DNA of 64,000 bases from Cristatella mucedo (GCA_009760855.2 WPIO01000065.1:1347501-1411500), one strand, 5' to 3'; shown: positions 9,317 to 19,757, numbered from the stretch's first letter. Made by a program: numbers and translations. Notes: generated from the sequence alone by a model not told the origin.

Positions 9317-12300
9317 GACAGACAGAGAGAGACAGACAGAGAGAGACAGAGAAGGGTGCGTCGTGTCACTCTCATGAGTGGAGTCCAGCGTCTCCGTAGC
9401 CACGGACGATAGTACTACGGACTCTCGTCTCGTCCGTCGCCGAGAAGAGAAAGGCCGCGTCCAGTCGGCGGTTCGCAGTGCGCAAGCGGCCTCTGCTGCA
9501 GATGCCGCGCCCGCACCGTCCGGTAGGACTCGGCGACGGTTACGAGTCTGCGAGCGACGGATGAATCGTTCGAAACTGCTGACCGCTTCCGCTTTACGCC
9601 TTATCCGAGTACAGTCTAGCTCTCTGCTCGCTTCGTGCACAGCGAGCGCTTTGAGCGAACGCTTTGAGTGAGCAGTTGCAGAGCGGCGAGCGGCTGCTGG
9701 CTGCTTGTAGGCGGCGGACCTGCATGCGGCGCACTTCACCGCGGCGTACGTCCGGAGCCGACACATTCTGCACGAAGAGACCGACGGTACGACGAAGCCG
9801 CTGACGCCGCCGCCGCCGCCGCAATGTTTCGCCGCTGCGCTGTCGCTAATACTGAAAAGCCTTAATCGGTGTACAATGTGCCAGTGTGCAATGCCACTCT
9901 TGTTTCGTCCTTAATAATATAGCGAAGGCAGCGCGCCAGATGGCAGGCCGTAGGTAAGTTGCCCAGCATGATTCGTTGTCATTCGCGCAGGTCGCTTGCG
10001 GAATCTTTTTAACTTGAACTGTGGTTGAATGACTAAGGGCTTGTGTGCGCGCGCTAGGTCGTCCGACGAGCGAGCTACATGAGCGCTACCCGTTCGTGGC
10101 GGCCACATCATTCGATGGTGATGACGCGGGTGGCGTGCACCGTCTACACCGCGACTCCTGCTTATGCGGCGTGGCCGTGGTTTAGTTGCGTTTCTAACTG
10201 CTGTGCCTACAGCGGGCGGCGCCGCGTTATTTTGCCGCGCTGGTTTGCCCCAGTGGTAAAGGCGCTCGCTCCGACCAAGATCTGGCCGAGTTTGTGGGCT
10301 CGAGCCCCGTGGCAAATGTGAAACGTCTGAATAAAGATTACGTTCTCTTAGGGCGCTATGCAAATAAACTATATCTATTTTATATATTTATTTACCGCCT
10401 ATCGGGTGAGTCCGGCTATTTACAGAGCGCCTCCTGCCCTACCCCCCCCCCGGCCATTCGCAAGAGTCGCCATGCTGGCTAGGCGGCAGCAGCAGTCGGG
10501 AGAGGCGAGCTACGCCGCGAAGGGAACTCGGCGGGAAAATGCCAGCTTCCGCATTCACTGCTCTCGCATCTCGCGAGGATCTCGCGGCGGACTGCAGCGT
10601 TGAAGGCGCGGGCAAGAGAAAAGAAACCCGCTCGCCGCCGCCGCCGAGCTGTCGGCACGATCGTCGCGCTTCGCCATTGCTGGCGACGCGGGCGCTCGGA
10701 TGATGGCGGAGGTGCCGAGTGCCGTGGCGCCGAGGCGGCGGCGGCGGCCAGTAGCGAGCTGCTCGCACTCGAAGCCGCCAGCGGCAGCTCGGCAGCAGAC
10801 GGCGCCGGGCCGCCGTCGTCTGACTTCTTTGCGACTGCTGATGGCGCTCGCGAAACTAAGTCGCCCGTGCCCGCTCAGCTAGCTGCGGCGCCCCCTGGCG
10901 GCGGCGGCGGCGGCGGCGGCTGGCAGGAGGGGTGGCGGTCTATCGAAGTTCGGTGCGGCGAGCGAGCGCGAGCGAAGTCGATTAGCGAGAGCGCGGGCAA
11001 CCGGGAGCGAACGTTGAAGGGCTGGGCTGGCGGGATTAGCTGCTCAGGGTTTTCAATTGTTATCTTTCGGGTTCGCTGATAGCGCGGTGCAAACGTCGTT
11101 GCAGCCACCGGGCGCCTGACGTGGAATAGCAGCGGTCTCAGCGAGCTGCGTCAAATCTACGGCACCACCCGATTGACTGATTCGCGAGAATGGCTCGTCG
11201 TTCCTGAGGAAGGCCTGTACTTCGTTTACTCTCAGGTCACATGGTGGGGACGAGACGCAACGGAAATGTGAGTAGCTCTTAAACGTCGGGCGGCTACCTA
11301 AGTGTAGTCCGTCCAGGTACTGCACGCGTCGAGTGCTCGCTCGTATGTAGCGTCGACTAAGAGGTTCGATAAAAACCGTCCAGCTGATTACCGGCATCGA
11401 TCGTCCGACTAGAAAGTGCTGCCGTCCGATAATTCTAGCTAAGTGTGTGTTTACTAATGTAGCTATCTCTGCATTTGTCAGCTCGTCATGCTTGTAGGCG
11501 GGGACTGTCGTCATCGAAGCGACCGCCTAAATGGTGTGCTTCTCCAGGTGCCCTGTGCGCTGCTTTCTCATTCTCTGTGCAGAAAAATCATGCCCGCTGC
11601 ACCTCGATATCATCGCTGTGCTTAGCGGTGCACGCAGAGCGTTAAAGCTTATAGCTTAGCAGTTTTGAGCGAGGAAACTCGCCGCATTTCTCATAAGTCG
11701 CGGGCTCGAACCTTGCGTCATATGCAAAGCACCTGGATAGAGGTTGAGCTCTCTTAGGGCGCTATCCCCAAATGAATTACATTTTGCTCTTTTATTTTAT
11801 TTTTAATCACCTCCAGCTTGCCGCCATTGCTGCCGAAAAGTGACGGCCTTTACGCTCCCATGAACGAACCTATTGGCGACTCGGTGACTGAGCTGTCGCT
11901 CGCTCCTCGTTGCTGCAAGCTACCCGCCGGTGGTCGGTCACTCACGGTCACCTCAGCCTCTAGGGAGACGTTAGCGCCGCTGCGCGGCAACGGCGAGACG
12001 GCGGCGGCGGAGAGGATGGCGCGCAGAGGATGTCTCGTGCTTCGGGCCACTTGGCGGCGCCACACGCTCTCTTTCGCGCGTGCATATTGATTGAGCGCAT
12101 AGCCAGCTCCTGGGCGGTGCTTCGCCGTGGCGCGGCAATGTTGTTCGGTCTCGAGTGCTCTAAATCGGGTTTGCAGTTATCGCGAGAATCGTTTGACAAT
12201 GTAGAATCCTTACATGTGGAGAGAGCAAAGGCAAGAAACACAGACAGATGGCGTACCTTTCAGGTCGTTTATCGAAGTACGCTCAAAGACTGCAATTTAT

Positions 12301-15300
12301 AACAGCGTTGCAATTTGTACATCGTCTGAAAAATTCCAATGACTTGGTCATGCGTGCGGAAAGTGAAAATAGACACCCTGTTTCTGGTAGCCTTAACGAA
12401 TCAGCTTCGGAACCAATATAGCGTTTTGTACTGAATTATCTTTCCCACGCACATATTTCTGCGAGTATTTATTATAACGTTTCGTAATCCGAAATATTGC
12501 TTTCGTCTGGCATGACGTCTTAGCCGTGGTCTAACGTCCTTTTTATGGCAAAGCAGCCGTTTTCCTGGTTTTAAAATTTATTGAGATTATAAACTGCTGG
12601 TTGACGTTGGTGCAAGCCTGAACACAGTTTCCGTTATATTGGCTAATTTTTGGGTCTGCGTGCCTTTAGTTTCTTGAATATCATTAGACCATTGAAAATT
12701 CTGGCTCATGTTCTCACTTTTGAATCCCGTATATAGTTGCAAATCTACTTTATTAATTCATTTATCCAATTCATTTATATAGCGCCCCAAGAGAACTTAA
12801 TCTCTATTCAGACGCTTCACATATGCCTCGGGGCTCGAGCCCACGACCTCAGTCAGACCTTGGTCGGGGCGAGCACCGTAACCGCTAGACCAAACCAGCT
12901 CGGCACGTCTGTACTTAATTGTTTACACGTGTGAAAAAACCATGAAAAGTTCTACAGTTGCATGGCCATGCGGTAACGACTGTTCATTGATTTAGCTAGT
13001 GCGGCCGGCTTTCTACTGCCGGACTGGTACTAGAACAAACGACCTGGGTCGTTAAGAGTTCTCAACTCACCTCGACTTGTTAATAATCTAGGTATTCACT
13101 GATTTAATAGCACGACGATTTAATTTAGATTTAATAGCATGACGCTTCTATGCTTTTTCAGCCTCTACCTGCTGTAATGTTTGTCACATGCGGCGCCTTG
13201 TTGGGGGCTTCGGAAGAGAGACGCCGAGTATTTTCCTTCGCTGTTTTCCTTTCATTGCGAACCTGCGAACGTAACCAACATATTCTGCTCTCGTTTCTCT
13301 CCTTTCATCTCAATCCATAGCTGCTAAAGACTCGCCCTCCACAAGGGCCGGTGGAAACCATAGTTTTTATATCAAACTTGGTAGTCCTTGGAAGCTCTTC
13401 GGATGCACTTAAGTTAATAGTCCGTAGAAGCTCTCCGAGCTATTGTTGCCTTTAGCTGAGTGATCTGCAATCGACTATGTAATAAGATCTAGGTAGACTT
13501 CCCTCTTGGCTTCTTTGCGACTTCCCTGCACTCGAAGTGCATGACTCAATGCATGACTGTGACTTCCTTTTACATGACTTCCGCTGGCCTGAAGCTTCAG
13601 GCCAAAGGCGAGCCACTTAGAGGCCTCAGTAGATTTGCGAGAATTAGCAGAGCCTGAAGCTTCGCGTGCTCACTTGGCGAGCCACCGCTTCGAAGGGCTC
13701 TTTAGTGGATCTGTCTTAAATAAATTGAATCCAAAACGTTGCATAAAATACGATCGCTTCATCGAAAAAAAGATACGCCAGCCCTCATGGGAAACGGACG
13801 CTTCGATGAACTCGCACACCGAAGGCGTTTCAAAATTAGCTGCTTTTATAGCTCTACCTAAACGAAGTGTTACTCATTCTAGAGTAGTATCTCGAATCTC
13901 CTTACCGTAGGATAGCTGCCCAGCCAGCTTTCAAAATCGCTCAGTAGAAGCCGCCGCGTGCACACGACTGCAGCAGCCACAGAAGCTCTCGGAAGGAACC
14001 AGGGATGATTGGTTTTAATCCTTGTTCGGTGCTAATACAGTGGCCCAGCCAGTCGCCCGATTTGAACTCTATAAAACGACTATGGAGCAATATCGACAGG
14101 CAGCTAAGGCCTGATGTTCGGCCTACGCCGCCACTAGCCGACTTTAGTATGCCTGGCATAATAAAAGCCTTATAACCTGAACGAATTTATAGCCACCGCA
14201 GCGGAGGCCAGATAGCGAGGACTTTTTGGGCGTCCCAATGTATACCCTTAGCGAATTTTAAGTGCAGCCATTGTGCACGACCTTTTATGTACTAACAAAA
14301 TCCCCAATAATCAGCCTTCTCTTCATTATAGGTGGTTTAATTTCGTATTGCTTGTGCTAACACATTTTTGCACACTATAAGAAGGCTATTTCTTATCAAT
14401 CTACGACTCGGCTTAGTTGCATGTTGCAGTTGTTATCAAGACGTCTGTTTAGTACGTGCAGATTTCCTCCAAGTGCATCGCACTTCATCTCAGTCATGGT
14501 GTGAAGCATTTTCTTGGATGACTCGTCGCAGGTATCTCGAGACAACCACCAATAGCCTTCGAAATTCGATCGTTCTGAAGGTGCACAATAATCGCGGGTC
14601 GATCGAACTCGTGGCTGGAATGGTTACACAATCTCGGTAGGTAAGGGCAGCAACCGATTGAGTTAGCCTGCTGTCATGGCTGCTCATGCCACGGCCATAG
14701 CCACAACTCAGCGCCGGACGGCATTGTTGAAGTGATGGACTTCATTCAATATCAAAAGTAATCAAAAGTCAACCCCTAGACCACTGGAGCATCCCTGCTT
14801 TGCGACCGATTTCCCTTGGCTCAAATAACATACGTCAACTAAGTTTATTAAATAATAGACGTCAATTAAGTTGATTTCCAAGCGCGAGCAAGAGGCTTTA
14901 TCACGACTCTTGTGTACACGTCGTTCCTCATTTTACTGCAACTGGATAACGTCATTTTCCCTACAATAAAATGTAAATCAATGAAATGAATACCCTTAAG
15001 CAAAAGTTGCAGTAAGAGCAGCTTCACATATTGAAATGCCTGTCCCAAGTTCGGTATGTGTGCAAGTCGACGGTATAGTAGTCGCTCAAACAAAGGTAGT
15101 TAAGATCTGCCAGCATCGTCCGACAAAGGCCACGCGTTTTCTTTTTAGAGACCGTTGCTACGGAGACTGCCCGCTTGATTCGTCGTATATCAGTGGGATT
15201 TTTCACCTAGACGAAGGTGCTCAGATCGGCGTTATAACTGATACCAAGGCAGCAATATGCACAGAGGCGGACAAGACATTCGTGGGTATTTTCATGATAC

Positions 15301-15338
15301 GACGATGCCTCGAGGAATCAATGACAAGAGGAGAATAA
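8256..15338 (+). CDS. TNF-superfamily ligand, five-exon gene model (span)
   Basis: Joining 8256-8474, 8615-8696, 8789-8841, 11083-11267 and 15017-15338 gives 861 nt, 286 codons plus stop, with every junction in phase. The product is a type II membrane protein: about 15 cytosolic residues, an anchor at about 17-41, a stalk with a furin-like basic cluster (about 92-99), and a C-terminal TNF homology domain (about 120-274). Domain hallmarks are a strand-A ANVVA...LTW, then VVPEEGLYFVYSQV, and finally SSYISGIFHLDEGAQIGV and TFVGIFMI. TNF ligands act as trimers on TNF-receptor family members in immunity, death or tissue signalling; the specific orthologue cannot be told. Extra in-phase exons between 8842 and 11082 are possible. 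Confidence in the family is high, in the middle exons moderate. Confidence 0.85.
8615..8696 (+). CDS. TNF-like ligand exon 2: basic stalk segment
   Basis: An 82-nt exon too small for a frame search. The acceptor is strong (ATCTCTTTCCAG|ATC) and the donor good (TACG|GTGAGC). Read from phase 0 it encodes IGPSGKPAW... and then PRRERRARQY, containing overlapping R-x-x-R furin-type sites. It ends in phase 1, which the next exon complements. Proprotein cleavage in the stalk is a known way of shedding TNF ligands such as EDA; its use here is inferred. Confidence 0.6.
8789..8841 (+). CDS. TNF-like ligand exon 3: acidic stalk segment
   Basis: A 53-nt exon with acceptor CCGAACTTTTAG|CTGG and donor TTCG|GTGAGT. 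It enters in phase 1 and leaves in phase 0, so together with the 82-nt exon it adds 135 nt and restores the frame needed by the TNF-domain exon. The peptide (GHSDNPNEWEESAADAS) is polar and acidic, suiting a flexible stalk. Confidence 0.6.
8915..8967 (+). repeat. CCG microsatellite
   Basis: An almost perfect (CCG)n run inside the third intron of the TNF-like gene. On the minus strand it gives a polyalanine frame that is not a gene. Confidence 0.9.
9022..9155 (-). repeat. SINE family S2 (tRNA head, L2 tail)
   Basis: On the minus strand the copy has a tRNA-like head with a B-box-like site (GGGCTCAAAGCCC) and then the tail TGAAGCGCCTCAATAGAGAT followed by AGGTTCTCTTGGGGCGCTAT and ATAAATGAATT. 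The tail matches the 3' end of LINE family A. Seven copies are seen in the window. Confidence 0.8.
9233..9352 (+). repeat. (GA)n and (CAGA)n microsatellite
   Basis: Pure GAGA passes into CAGA tetranucleotide repeats and mixed GA/CAGA. The frames across it (Arg-Glu or Leu-Ser runs) are artefacts of the repeat. It lies in the TNF-like gene intron. Confidence 0.95.
9365..9870. other. GC-rich intron segment without a clear exon
   Basis: Overlapping frames occur on both strands, rich in Ala, Arg and Ser. Fair splice-like sites exist (for example CTGCTGCAG near 9490-9501 and GTAGGA soon after), so a small in-phase stalk exon is possible, but nothing singles one out. Confidence 0.4.
10243..10374 (+). 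repeat. SINE family S2 (tRNA head, L2 tail)
   Basis: Plus-strand copy. GGTTTGCCCCAGTGGTAAAG resembles a tRNA A-box region, GGGCTCGAGCCCC the B box, followed by GTGAAACGTCTGAATAAAGA and CGTTCTCTTAGGGCGCTATG. This is the L2-like tail in forward order. Confidence 0.75.
10400..11050. other. GC-rich block before the TNF-domain exon
   Basis: CpG- and GCG-rich intronic DNA with a GGC run at 10896-10920 and a C run at 10441-10450. Long frames on both strands reflect composition. An alternative promoter here is possible but unsupported. Confidence 0.35.
11083..11267 (+). CDS. TNF-like ligand exon 4: first half of TNF domain
   Basis: The acceptor follows a pyrimidine tract (TTGTTATCTTTCGGGTTCGC, then TGATAG), and an in-frame stop just upstream fixes the left limit. 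The peptide runs RGANVVAATGRLTW through LVVPEEGLYFVYSQVTWW, the A to C beta-strand part of the TNF homology domain. The donor is GAAAT|GTGAGT, phase 2. The VVP-EGLY-VYSQV string is the most recognisable TNF signature in the window. Confidence 0.9.
11660..11786 (+). repeat. SINE family S2, diverged copy
   Basis: CGCGGGCTCGAACCTTGCGT (B box region) is followed by the L2-like tail AAGCACCTGGATAGAGGTTG and CTCTTAGGGCGCTAT, ending with AATGAATT. It lies in the last intron of the TNF-like gene. Confidence 0.65.
12768..12903 (-). repeat. SINE family S2
   Basis: Well preserved: ATTCATTTATATAGCGCCCC at the left end (its 3' tail on the minus strand), then CTCGGGGCTCGAGCCCACGA and GACCTTGGTCGGGGCGAGCA, the tRNA-like head. 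About as close to a family consensus as any copy here. Confidence 0.85.
12904..13950. other. Intron sequence with no recognised feature
   Basis: Unremarkable mixed-composition DNA in the last TNF-like intron. Small frames lack splice and domain support. A short gapped duplication (AGTAGATTT/GAAGCTT words near 13590-13670) is the only local structure noted. Confidence 0.4.
13951..14018 (+). repeat. Dispersed repeat R1, copy 1
   Basis: About 68 bp from CCGCCGCG through GACTGCAGCAGCCACAGAAG and CTCTCGGAAG to TTGGTTT. It is nearly identical to 19690-19757. On the minus strand both copies read FRELLWLLQSCAR. Family not recognised. Confidence 0.7.
15017..15338 (+). CDS. TNF-like ligand exon 5: second half of TNF domain and stop
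   Basis: A frame with QVDGIVVAQTKVVKICQ, then SSYISGIFHLDEGAQIGV and DKTFVGIFMI, matching strands D to H of the TNF homology domain. An acceptor at TAAG|AGCAGC gives the phase demanded by exon 4; a nearby acceptor cannot be excluded because the pyrimidine tract is weak. Three Cys (KICQ, RDRCYGDC) may form an inter-strand disulfide. Translation runs 12 residues past the usual domain end (RRCLEESMTRGE) to TAA, which is unusual for the family. Confidence 0.9.
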
Positions 15339-16310
15339 CTCTTCGCTACTTTAATAACTATGGGCAGTGAACCACTGATTGATGACTGCGTACGTGGCAT
15401 CAATTTCATGAGACGTTGATGAGCTGAACAAGAAGAAGTACACGAAAGGCGATAAGCAAGGGCGCCGTCCGATGGCAGCAAAGGCAGTCCGATGGCAGCA
15501 GGGTCTGTTTGGTAAAAGCTGACCAGTTGACCGTAAACACAGTCTGCCACGTGCTGCAGGGCACTGCCTACTTATCGCGTGCACCATTGATCGGCATTGT
15601 GCGACAAGCAGCTTGTGCCGCTGCTCAAATTCAACTTGCGTCTGCAGGAAGCTTAGCATCAGCCGCAATGCTACCGACGACGTTGGAGCCCGGTGTGGAC
15701 GGAGAGGACGGCAAGGTTGCTCGAAGCACGACAAGGTTGACAGAAGCACGATAAGCCGACGTTAACCGCTAACGTCCGAAAAGACGGTCTTTTCTGCCTA
15801 GCGAGCAGATGCAGTAGATCATTTACGATGGCTGCCAGCTGAGGGACCAGTCCAGCGGCTGAGCACTGAGCTGCTCGGGCTACCCTCCATTTACATTCTC
15901 CAGCGACCTGCTTGCAATGCACATTCAGTCGCCGAGCCTTTTTTAACCGTGGCAAATATAGCAGATGCATCAGCACTCTGCTATGCCACGAGTCAGCTAA
16001 AGCTGGTGCAGACTTGAGCATCGGAGGGGGGGGGGGCTCTCGATCTTGGTGAGGAGGCTCCCGATACAATAGAGCTCCGGATAGCGAGCACATAGCTCCA
16101 GATAGATCTTCCATAAGCCCGTGTGAGCGCCCAGTTTTGTACTGACCGGGCTGCAAGCATAATCAGCCGGCGATCACGTGAGCGTCGAGCCGTCAGAAAT
16201 GGTTCGAGACAGAGGCTTCGAGCAAGCGGCGAGCTACGCAGCGACGGCCATGGCAACGAATTCGGCTGGCATTATTGAATGTCAGCTGATGGTGACATAC
16301 ACTATCTTAG
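15339..16310. other. Downstream flank of the TNF-like gene
   Basis: Probably 3' untranslated or intergenic DNA. The nearest AATAAA on the plus strand is near 16380, inside repeated sequence, about 1 kb after the stop. A 15-base G run lies at 16022-16036. Minus-strand frames here (15351-15749 and 15671-16156) lack any recognisable domain. Confidence 0.4.
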
Positions 16311-16318
16311 CTGCAGCC

Positions 16319-16860
16319 AAGCTTCATTGAATGCATGTGATGTCGACTTACCTTTGATACTTTGGTAGAATCCTTGTTCAATAAACTTGCTTCAATAAAC
16401 TCAATAGCTATAATGCAAAGTAATGCAATGAAACTCTGTCTGCAACTCAGCAAAGCCACAAAGACTAAGTGGTTGTTGCGAAAGAGTTTTCTATAGCGCA
16501 CTCAAGCTTCATTTAATGAGTGTAATGTCGACTTACATTTGACACTTTGGTAGCTTCAATAAACTCAATAGTTATAAGGTAATGTAATGCAATGAAACTC
16601 TGTCTGCAACTCAGTAAAGCCACACAGACTGAGTGATTGTTTCGCAAGAGTTTTCTATAGCTCACTCAAAGTGTAAGCGGCTTTCGGTATACATGCTATA
16701 GCCAATAGACTTCAGTCCTCTATTGTGCAAAAGACTGGTTGTTACGCAAGAGTTTCTATAGTGCACTCAAAGCCTAAGCAGCTTTCGGTATGCATACGGT
16801 GGCCAACAAACTTCAGTTCTCTATTGTACGTGGCTACGGCCTGATTTCACAATTGCCATT
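16319..16860. repeat. Tandem 185-bp unit related to LINE B 3' end
   Basis: AAGCTTCATT opens at 16319 and again at 16504, each followed by GATACTTTGGTAG/GACACTTTGGTAG, TTCAATAAACTCAATAG and a stretch ending in AGTTTTCTATAG. A third, partial unit lies near 16730-16840. Part of the unit (CTTTCGGTATGCAT, CCAACAAACTTCAG) matches the 3' region of LINE family B, so LINE-derived DNA has been duplicated in tandem. Confidence 0.7.
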
Positions 16861-16979
16861 AATTCAGGTTCATTAACATGAACTGGCAATACCAGTGTAT
16901 TAATAGTGCCTTCGATAAACGCGAGAAAAAGAATCGTGTGCAGCACAGGCAAGTTGCAAGACGAACCGAATCAGCCAGC

Positions 16980-18900
16980 ATGTAATGTGAATGTAATGTA
17001 TCTCCGTCTGTAACTCCACAAAGTCATAAAGACAATGTGGGTGTTACGCAAGAGAGTTTTCTATAGTGCTCTCACAGCCTGGGCGGCTTTCGGTATGCAT
17101 TCGGTAGCCAACAGACTTCGTCTCACACACCAAAGAGAAAGTGGGAAGCATAGCAGAGTCAGGAGAGCAGTTGAGGTAGTGAGTGGCATGGAAGTAGCAG
17201 CTCAGGACTGCTGAAAAGGATGAGCTATAGTCGGCAGTAGGAGAGTAGTTGTCGTTGCGTAAGAATTGTGGAAGCAAGTTCCACAGTCTTGGACCTGCAG
17301 AGCTAAAGCTTCTGTCGCCAACGGTCTTTAAGCAGAGGAATGGAAAAGCTAATTTATTGTCCATACAGGACCTGAGGGCGCGAACCGGCTAAAACTAGTG
17401 CAGCAGTCCAGCTAAGTACGAAGGAGCCAAGCCGTGGTGGGCCTTGTGGGTCAGCGTAAGAACTTTCCTCTGTATCCGTTGCTCAACCGGCATCCATCCT
17501 AGCTCTTTCAGCGAAGGAGACACGTGGTCAAACCTCTGGGACTTGAAGACTAGCCTTGCAGCCATATTCTTAGTCAACTGCAGTGGCCTAGTTGCTTTCT
17601 TCGGTAGCCCAACCAAAAGAGAATTACAATAATCAAGCCGAGACAGAACTAAAGAGCTGGTTAAAATGTTTACAAGCCACTGTGGGAGACAGCTTCTTAT
17701 CTTGGATAGGGATCGAATGTGATGGCTAGCTGTAGAGGCTGTCTTCTGAATGAAGCTTTTAAAATTGAGGCAGCTGTCGAAAACGACACCTAAATGTTGA
17801 GCACGTGGTGATGGTCGCACAATAGCATCACCTATTAGAAGAGCAACGTCTTTTAATCCAGCCACACGCTTAAGGTGTCCTATGAGCAGCAGGTCGGTTT
17901 TATCGTCATTTAGTTTCAAGAAGTTTTCCGACATCCAGGAACAGTTTTTCAGTTGCTGCAGCAGATTCCGACGGTTTGAATGACAAATACAACTGAGTAT
18001 CGTCGGCATAAAAGTGATATCCTATTCCATAGGCCTTAATAACTTTTCCAAGAGGTTGAGTATAAATGGAGAACAGCAAGGGACCGAGTACAGACCCTTG
18101 AGGGACTCCACAGGTAACCGGTCTCGTGTGTGAGACCTGACCCCCCCCCCCCCCGCACGACACGGATTGAACAGGAGCGGACCAGTACGATTTAAACTAC
18201 GCCAGTGCTTCGTCTGCCAGACCAATCATTGTTCTCAATCGTTCAAGCAGAACATCGTGATCAGTGGTGTCGAAGACAGCTGACAGATCTAGGGCGGTGA
18301 CATTCCCATCATCATTGCCACGTAGAATGTCATTGTTAACACAGAGGAGAGCAGTTTCAGTGGAGTGCTACCTCTTGAACCCTGATTGAAATGTTTCTGA
18401 CATTTCATTCTTTTCAATACGTTCAACCAGCTGCTTAGCAACAATTTTTCAAGAATCTTTGACAAGAAAGGAAGAAGGGAAACTGGGCGATAGTTTGCAA
18501 GGACCTCTGTATCTAATCCAGGCTTTTTAAGTATGGGTCTAGCGATTGCCGATTTGAAGGACTTGGGGACCACCCCTTTTCCCAAGGAAGCATTAAAAAT
18601 CTTGGTTATGGCAGGGCTAAGTTGGTCTGCCAGTGAAGACCACAGAGATAATGGTATCGGGTCTTCAGGAGACGAGCTGCTTTTGCTAGACCTTATTAAG
18701 GTAGCCACGTCACATGCAGAAACCTTGGAAAACCTTTTAAGGAAGGTCACAGGTTGTGATACTGCAACTGCTTTAGTCGGAGGGGTTTTTATGGAGGCAT
18801 GGATGTGCACAATTTTTTCAGCAAAGAAGTCTGACAATTTTTCGGCTGAGCCCTTAATATATGGGGAGTCAGACCTCTCAGCTTGCTAAGGGGCTCACGA
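16980..18900 (-). mobile_element. L2/CR1-type LINE family B, 5'-truncated
   Basis: Minus-strand frames at 18289-18837, 17906-18163, 17395-18009 and 17044-17364 together give an RT C-terminal half: [45 protein letters not shown] and a long post-RT region ending in [17 protein letters not shown]. The order matches the family A element, but the sequence is clearly different and the 3' end differs, so it is a second lineage. A 14-base C run at 18141-18154 and frameshifts break it. No endonuclease domain is present. Confidence 0.9.
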
Positions 18901-18929
18901 GAGCTGCTGACTTGATCATACGATTGTAG

Positions 18930-19680
18930 CGACACAAACGAGCATTGGAGAAAATGAATTAGCTTCAAGCTGGGCACTACATGTAATGTATCTAGAAAAA
19001 AGCATACCAACCGAGCAACTGCATTCACAAAATTAGGGACACGACATCAGACAGGACAATGGCTAACGATGCTAATGCTGATTGCTGAGCCATTTAAGTA
19101 GGTACGGCAGAGCTACGGCCACGACGCCGGTAAAAATAAAAGACGAGATGTATCGTGTAGGCTTACGTGGCCGCACCAAAGCAGCATAGAGTGGGCCAGC
19201 TCGGTGGAGCAGCACCAGCAGCAGCTTCACAAAACCAATGGGAAAGGAGGCGACTAGCAAGTGCATGCATCAGTGGGGACTGTCCACTCCCAGTCCAATG
19301 GTGCCGCCGCCTGTCATATGAGAGCCGCCCAGCTGCACGGATCTGTGCACGGCTGCGGCCCATAGACGAAATCTTGGCTGAGATAGCCCCCCTTGCGGGA
19401 GCTCAGGCGACGAACGTCATGGGGAAATCGGCAGCCGACGCTGATGATGCCAAGCTTTCCCACCTGCAAGACGCGGAACCCGTCAATTCGAGCTGCTCGT
19501 CACGTCTGAGATGCTCGACCAAGTTGGATGCAATTAGCATTACTGTAGCAATGCACGTGCACGCAAGCCAGTCGGCTGTCATCAGACAGGCCAGGTGCAA
19601 GATGCATCGGGCATAGTGGCCAGAGGATGCATGTGTGCACACATGCCCGCGAGGTCTGTCGCGGCGATCGAGCCAGCGGG
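18930..19680. other. Unassigned sequence between repeats
   Basis: Frames on both strands (for example 19167-19616 plus, 19403-19717 minus) overlap without splice or domain support. No feature is called. Confidence 0.4.
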
Positions 19681-19689
19681 CACGAACAA

Positions 19690-19757
19690 CCGCCGCGCAC
19701 ATGACTGCAGCAGCCACAGAAGCTCTCGGAAGAAACCTAGGATAATTGGTTTACGTG
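19690..19757 (+). repeat. Dispersed repeat R1, copy 2
   Basis: Nearly identical to 13951-14018, with a few substitutions (GGAAGAAACCTAGGATAATT against GGAAGGAACCAGGGATGATT). The flanks differ, though both continue into GGCCCAG after a short gap. Confidence 0.7.

Noticed and set aside
11818-12090. Candidate TNF-like exon after a good acceptor at 11817
   Set aside because: The peptide does not resemble TNF strands D to H, whereas 15017-15338 does and is phase-compatible with the exon ending at 11267.
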